NCBI GenBank assembly: GCA_023230535.1
Contig: JALNXC010000020.1
Span: forward strand, 1 to 10,470
Length of the DNA: 10,470 nt
Direction of reading: 5' to 3'
DNA from: Alkaliphilus sp.
GTDB lineage: Bacteria > Bacillota > Clostridia > Peptostreptococcales > Natronincolaceae
The position numbers were made by a program, and so were the translations under genes. Under the pieces are notes generated by a model. It saw only the letters and a program-made list of their open reading frames with translations. It was not told the DNA's origin and ran no database searches. Shown in pieces: positions 6,930 to 10,470 of this stretch (position 1 is the stretch's first letter; each line of letters begins with the position of its first letter).

Positions 6930-6958
6930 ATTATATCATAGCGATTAAAATATGACAA
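6930..6958 (-). promoter_or_regulatory. Sigma-A promoter of rplS with extended -10
   Basis: TTGTCA at 6953-6958 and a perfect TATAAT at 6930-6935 are separated by exactly 17 bases, and TG stands one base before the -10 (TGATATAAT). Transcription would begin near 6923. It lies between trmD and rplS, where a separate rplS promoter makes sense. This is the best promoter match in the window. Confidence 0.8.
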
Positions 6959-6969
6959 TATATAATCGT

Positions 6970-7734
6970 TTAATATTTGATTTGATCGCTATTCATCTCA
7001 ATGCTTTTTAAAAAATCCTCGTCCTCGTCTGTTAATTTTATATTTTTCAATAGTTCCGGCCGCCTTATATAGGTCAACCTCAAAGACTCTTTCCGCCTCC
7101 ATTCATCAATCTTTTTATGATTGCCGGAGATAAGTACGCCGGGCACCTCCAAACCTCTAAAACTGACAGGCCTGGTATACTGTGGGTATTCTAATAAACC
7201 GGAATAAAAAGTTTCATCCTCATAGCATTGATTTTGTGATAATACCCCCGGTAATAATCTGGTTATGGAATCGATGAGCACCATGGCAGGTATTTCTCCA
7301 CCTGTCAATACATAATCCCCTATTGAAATTTCATCGGTTACAATCTCATCTATTACTCTCTGGTCAACTCCTTCATAATGCCCGCAGAGCATTATAATAA
7401 ATTTTTCTTTGGAAAGCTCAATTGCCATTCCTTGGTTAAAAATTTTACCTTTTGGAGATAAATAAATAACTCTCGGCTTTTCGTCTTCTTTTAAACCTAA
7501 GGTCCCGACTATTTGGTCATAACAATCAAAAATAGGTTGGGGAGCCATGACCATTCCGGGACCCCCACCGTAGGGATAATCATCCACTTTTTTATGTTTG
7601 TTATCGGCATAATCCCTTATATTGATATATTCCAGATCAATAATATTTTTTTCTTTTGCACGTTGAATCATACTATCGTCAAGGGGCCCGGAAAACATTT
7701 CGGGAAATAGAGTCATCACTTTGATTATCATCAT
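6970..7734 (-). CDS. trmD: tRNA (guanine37-N1)-methyltransferase
   Basis: Uses S-adenosylmethionine to methylate G37 next to the anticodon, which prevents +1 frameshifting; works as a homodimer with a trefoil knot. The 254 residues are a normal length. YGGGPGMV lies at 55-62, the knot motifs LCGHYEGVDQR at 116-126 and ISIGDYVLTGGE at 136-147, and R159 is in the SITRLLPG segment. LLEYPQYTRP (180-189) and SGNHKKIDEWRRKESL are the C-terminal family signatures. Where Bacillus and E. coli have DSF with the proposed catalytic aspartate, this protein has DETF (173-176), so the aligned position appears to be Glu174. The start ATG overlaps the rimM stop by four bases, with GAGGGG upstream; a second ATG follows directly. 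The overlap implies translational coupling with rimM. Confidence 0.97.
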   Translation of the reverse strand: MMIIKVMTLFPEMFSGPLDDSMIQRAKEKNIIDLEYINIRDYADNKHKKVDDYPYGGGPGMVMAPQPIFDCYDQIVGTLGLKEDEKPRVIYLSPKGKIFNQGMAIELSKEKFIIMLCGHYEGVDQRVIDEIVTDEISIGDYVLTGGEIPAMVLIDSITRLLPGVLSQNQCYEDETFYSGLLEYPQYTRPVSFRGLEVPGVLISGNHKKIDEWRRKESLRLTYIRRPELLKNIKLTDEDEDFLKSIEMNSDQIKY

Positions 7735-8231
7735 ACCATCCCCTCAATGGGGTCTATAATAATTTTTCTTTCCCCTAAACAAATTTCAGGTATAAACTTC
7801 TCAACGGCAGGTATCATAATTTCCCTGTTGCCTTCACCTTCTATGACATACACATCATTGGAACTTGTTTGAATTATATCCTTCACTTTGCCGATATATT
7901 CGTCCTTTGTCGTATAAACATCCAGCCCGACAATATCTGCTATATAATAGGTATCCTCGGGTAAATCCCTTCGCTGGTTTTCATCAATAAATAAATATTT
8001 ATCTTTAAATCTTTTAACTAGATTAATATCCTCATATCCTTTAAAAGACAGAAGCACAAACGTAGGCATATATCTTACATTTTTTATATAAAATCTCTCG
8101 TCATAACCGTCTATATAAACCCGGTCCAATTCCTCGAAACGCTCCATATAATCCGTAAGAGGCAAAACCTTTAAATCTCCTTTTATTCCATGCGTATTGA
8201 CTATTTTTCCTACCTTTAACATCTTTGCCAT
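7731..8231 (-). CDS. rimM: 16S rRNA processing protein RimM
   Basis: An assembly factor for the 30S head that binds S19 and helps mature the 16S rRNA 3' domain. The 166 residues cover both usual domains: the N-terminal RimM barrel (about 7-90, beginning VGKIVNTHGIKGDLKV) and a C-terminal PRC-barrel (about 95-166, with YYIADIVGLDVYT, GKVKDII, and the end IPAVEKFIPEI...IDPIEGMV). The ATG at 8231 is preceded by AGAGGAG with about ten bases between, which is a long gap; the next ATG (fourth codon) would be still farther away, so the first is kept. It lies 55 bases after khpA and overlaps trmD by four bases, the typical rimM-trmD pair. Confidence 0.95.
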   Translation of the reverse strand: MAKMLKVGKIVNTHGIKGDLKVLPLTDYMERFEELDRVYIDGYDERFYIKNVRYMPTFVLLSFKGYEDINLVKRFKDKYLFIDENQRRDLPEDTYYIADIVGLDVYTTKDEYIGKVKDIIQTSSNDVYVIEGEGNREIMIPAVEKFIPEICLGERKIIIDPIEGMV

Positions 8232-8286
8232 TAAATATATGCTCCTCTTTTAAATATATTATAAATAAAAGCCGGGTTCACCTGAT

Positions 8287-8517
8287 CTATTGGATAATCT
8301 CAACAATCACCCTTTTATTTTGCTTTGTAGCAGCAGCTTTTACAACTGTTCTGATCGCTTTAGCGATTCTTCCCTGTTTACCGATTACTTTTCCCATATC
8401 CTCAGGGGCAACCTTTAATTCTAAAATAATCGACCGGTTTCCCTCTATTTCATTAACATTCACCTGTTCAGGATTATCTACTAACCCTTTAGCGATAACT
8501 TCTACCAAATGACCCAT
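8287..8517 (-). CDS. khpA: KH-domain RNA-binding protein KhpA (YlqC)
   Basis: A small single-KH protein that binds RNA and, in streptococci and Clostridioides, works with the partner KhpB in cell-shape and post-transcriptional control. The 76 residues are the normal family length. The KH signature VIGKQGR carries the GxxG loop at 46-49, followed by the helix IAKAIRTVVKAAATK and a final strand VIVEII. The ATG at 8517 has a strong AGGAGGT upstream. It lies between rpsP and rimM, 25 bases after rpsP, exactly the position it holds in most Bacillota. The partner gene khpB is not in this window. Confidence 0.95.
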   Translation of the reverse strand: MGHLVEVIAKGLVDNPEQVNVNEIEGNRSIILELKVAPEDMGKVIGKQGRIAKAIRTVVKAAATKQNKRVIVEIIQ

Positions 8518-8542
8518 TTTCCTACCTCCTAAATTAAGGTAA

Positions 8543-8788
8543 TTATTGAATTATACCATTCTTTTTGAATAAATCTTTTACAGTATCCGTAGGTTGTGCA
8601 CCATTTTTTAGCCATTTTTCCGCCTTTTCGCTGTTAATTTTAATTTGTTTCGGTTCGGAAATTGGATTATAATATCCGATCTCCTCTATAAACCTTCCAT
8701 CCCTCGGTGCCCTTGAATCAGCAACCACTATCCTGTAAAAAGGTCTTTTATTTGCACCCATTCTTTTTAATCTGATCTTAACCGCCAT
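8543..8788 (-). CDS. rpsP: 30S ribosomal protein S16
   Basis: A small-subunit protein that binds 16S rRNA early in assembly. The 81 residues start with the family signature MAVKIRLKRMGANKRPFYRI and continue with VVADSRAPRDGRFIEEIGYYNP, here given only by its parts VVADSRAPRDGR and EEIGYYNP; the rest (GAQPTDTVKDLFKKNGI) is also typical. The ATG at 8788 follows an excellent AAAGGAGGT. It sits 26 bases after ffh and 25 before khpA, so it is part of the same transcription unit. Confidence 0.97.
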   Translation of the reverse strand: MAVKIRLKRMGANKRPFYRIVVADSRAPRDGRFIEEIGYYNPISEPKQIKINSEKAEKWLKNGAQPTDTVKDLFKKNGIIQ

Positions 8789-8814
8789 TATTTCACCTCC
8801 TTTGAAAATAATTT

Positions 8815-10161
8815 TTATATACCAATAAAAGGCATTTTAAGTTTTCTACCTTTTTTTACCGACTTCTCCATATCTGTAAACTGTTTCATCATTTTCCTGG
8901 TCTGTTCAAATTGTTTTAACAATTTATTTACCTGCTGTACGGAAGTCCCACTGCCGGCCGCAATTCTCTTTCTTCTGCTCCCGTTAATAATACTCGGATT
9001 TTGTCTTTCTTCCCGGGTCATGGATTGTATAATAGCTTTGACATATACCAATTCTTTGTCGTCTATATCCAGGTTTTTGAGCTGTTTTCCTCCCATACCC
9101 GGAATCATTTCAAGTATTTGACTGATGGATCCCATCTGTTGTACCTGTTGAAGCTGATCCAAAAAATCATCGAAAGTAAATTGCCGGCTCCTAATTTTCT
9201 CTTCCAATTCCTTAGCTTTTTGAGCATCGAAACTTTCCTGTGCCTTTTCTATAAAACTGAGCATATCGCCCATACCCAAAATTCTGGATGCCATTCTGTC
9301 CGGATGAAACGGCTCTATATCATCAAGTTTTTCACCAACCCCTACAAACTTAATAGGTTTGTTAGTGACTGCCCTGACCGATAATGCAGCACCCCCCCGT
9401 GCATCCCCATCCAATTTTGTCAATATAACACCATCAATACCTAACTCTTCATTAAAATGTTCCGCAACATTCACAGCATCCTGACCCGTCATGGAATCTA
9501 CCACTAAGAGTATTTCATGGGGTTTAATTGCAGATTTTATATTTTGAAGCTCTCCCATGAGTTCCTCATCAATATGGAGCCTGCCGGCCGTATCTATCAA
9601 AACGACGTCATTACCATTGTTGACGCTATGCTCTATTCCGGCTTTTACAATATCAACCGGATTTTGTATATCTCCCATTGTAAACACCGGTGCTCCTACT
9701 TTTTCTCCCACGACCTGAAGTTGTTTTATGGCTGCAGGCCTATATATGTCCCCGGCTATCAATAAGGGCCTTCTTCCCTGTTTCTTTAACATGCCCGCCA
9801 ATTTACCCATAGTTGTTGTCTTGCCTGTTCCTTGCAAACCCACAAGCATCATGATAGTAGGGGGCCTGGAAGCAAAATTGATTTTGCTTTGAGATTTGCC
9901 CATCAATTCCGTCAATTCTTCATTCACTATTTTTATAACCTGTTGAGCGGGGGTTAAACTTTCTAAAACTTCGGAACCTACCGCTCTTTCTTTAAGTTTA
10001 TTTACAAAATCCTTGACAACTTTAAAATTGACATCCGCCTCTAAAAGAGCAAGCCTTATCTCTCTCATCGCTTCATCCACATCTTTTTCCGTCAGTTTGC
10101 CTTTATTTTTTAACCTTTTAAATGCGTTTTGAAGTTTCTCCGCCAAACTTTCAAAAACCAC
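8815..10161 (-). CDS. ffh: Signal recognition particle GTPase Ffh (SRP54)
   Basis: Binds signal sequences on nascent chains together with the 4.5S/6S RNA and delivers ribosomes to FtsY at the membrane. With the chosen start it has 448 residues. The N domain is a helical bundle (1-90). The G domain holds GLQGTGKT at 108-115, the DTAGR motif at 190-194 and TKLDGDARGG at 248-257. The M domain (about 305-430) has methionine-rich helices and the RNA-binding segment RRKRIAAGSGTSVQQVNKLL at 396-415. The open frame extends upstream to a TTG at 10188, but the GTG at 10161 has AAGGGAGGT six bases upstream and yields MVFESLAEKLQ, aligned with MAFEGLADRLQ of B. subtilis. It follows ylxM by 23 bases. Confidence 0.97.
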   Translation of the reverse strand: MVFESLAEKLQNAFKRLKNKGKLTEKDVDEAMREIRLALLEADVNFKVVKDFVNKLKERAVGSEVLESLTPAQQVIKIVNEELTELMGKSQSKINFASRPPTIMMLVGLQGTGKTTTMGKLAGMLKKQGRRPLLIAGDIYRPAAIKQLQVVGEKVGAPVFTMGDIQNPVDIVKAGIEHSVNNGNDVVLIDTAGRLHIDEELMGELQNIKSAIKPHEILLVVDSMTGQDAVNVAEHFNEELGIDGVILTKLDGDARGGAALSVRAVTNKPIKFVGVGEKLDDIEPFHPDRMASRILGMGDMLSFIEKAQESFDAQKAKELEEKIRSRQFTFDDFLDQLQQVQQMGSISQILEMIPGMGGKQLKNLDIDDKELVYVKAIIQSMTREERQNPSIINGSRRKRIAAGSGTSVQQVNKLLKQFEQTRKMMKQFTDMEKSVKKGRKLKMPFIGI

Positions 10162-10167
10162 AGTTAC

Positions 10168-10176
10168 ACCTCCCTT
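10168..10176 (-). promoter_or_regulatory. Ribosome binding site deciding the ffh start
   Basis: AAGGGAGGT ends six bases before the GTG at 10161. With the upstream TTG at 10188 this site would lie inside the gene and no good site would precede the start. Confidence 0.7.
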
Positions 10177-10184
10177 GCAGGGTC

Positions 10185-10470
10185 TCAATTATTTAGAAAC
10201 TTATATAGTTCCTCTTTAATGTAAAAAATTTGTTTTGTCAATTTTTCTGAGGAAGAGATCGAAGCCAGTTCATTTTCTAGACTTATCACGCTATTTAATA
10301 TATCTGAAATTTTTTTGTTTTTAATATCTATGAGCCTTATAAAATTAAGCTTTTCTTCATATTGGTATAATAATCTTTCGGTTCTTTTTAACATGTCATA
10401 AACAGCTTGTCTGGATACATCAAATTCATCAGCTATTTCCCCCAGGGATAAATCCTGATTATAATAGAGA
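10185..10470 (-). CDS. ylxM: YlxM family helix-turn-helix protein, 5' end cut by window edge
   Basis: YlxM is a small predicted DNA-binding protein encoded next to ffh in many Gram-positives; in streptococci it was shown to affect the signal recognition particle, but its role elsewhere is unclear. The visible frame runs from the window edge to the TGA at 10185, 94 residues, with about 20 N-terminal residues missing by comparison with the family. The sigma-70 region 4-like helix-turn-helix is clear: LSLGEIADEFDVSRQAVYDM, followed by LKRTERLLYQYEEKL and a coiled C-terminal half rich in charged residues. An internal ATG at 10394 would leave out the helix-turn-helix, so it is not the start. The stop lies 23 bases before the ffh GTG. 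Confidence 0.92.
   Translation of the reverse strand, partial: LYYNQDLSLGEIADEFDVSRQAVYDMLKRTERLLYQYEEKLNFIRLIDIKNKKISDILNSVISLENELASISSSEKLTKQIFYIKEELYKFLNN

Noticed and set aside
8256..8268. TATAAT-like sequence in the khpA-rimM gap
   Set aside because: No -35-like hexamer at the right distance; the gap is short and AT-rich within a conserved operon.

Overview
This window looks like a chromosomal housekeeping region of an AT-rich Bacillota, most likely a member of the Clostridia. The evidence is the gene order ylxM-ffh-rpsP-khpA-rimM-trmD-rplS-rbgA-rnhB-yraN-comM-dprA-topA, the strong GGAGG-type ribosome binding sites, the non-AUG starts and the protein sequences. I cannot name a genus from the sequence alone. 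Every supported gene lies on the minus strand, so transcription runs from high to low coordinates.

Right part (10470 down to 6970). The 3' part of ylxM enters from the window edge. It is followed, with short gaps or a 4-base overlap, by ffh (SRP GTPase), rpsP (S16), khpA (KH-domain RNA-binding protein), rimM (30S maturation factor) and trmD (tRNA m1G37 methyltransferase). This is the conserved SRP/ribosome/tRNA-modification operon. I saw no convincing internal promoter.

Middle (6969 down to 4441). rplS (L19) has its own sigma-A promoter with an extended -10. Its short structured leader sits where L19 leaders occur in low-GC Gram-positives, and a terminator-like hairpin follows the gene. Then come rbgA (50S assembly GTPase), a 136-base gap with a second hairpin that only pairs well in the minus-strand transcript, rnhB (RNase HII) and yraN (nuclease-fold protein).

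Left part (4440 down to 1). comM (AAA+ helicase of natural transformation), dprA (RecA loader for incoming ssDNA) and the first 445 codons of topA (topoisomerase I) follow. The two larger gaps here, of 225 and 179 bases, hold a nested inverted repeat before comM and a likely promoter plus a small palindrome before dprA.

Together the genes cover protein targeting, ribosome assembly, tRNA modification, removal of RNA from DNA, and uptake or recombination of DNA. No mobile element, CRISPR array, tRNA, rRNA or clearly new system is visible. The points worth a second look are the structured intergenic elements and two catalytic-motif variants, in RnhB and TrmD. Three starts (ffh, rbgA, rplS) were moved downstream of the longest open frame because ribosome binding site and family alignment agree.
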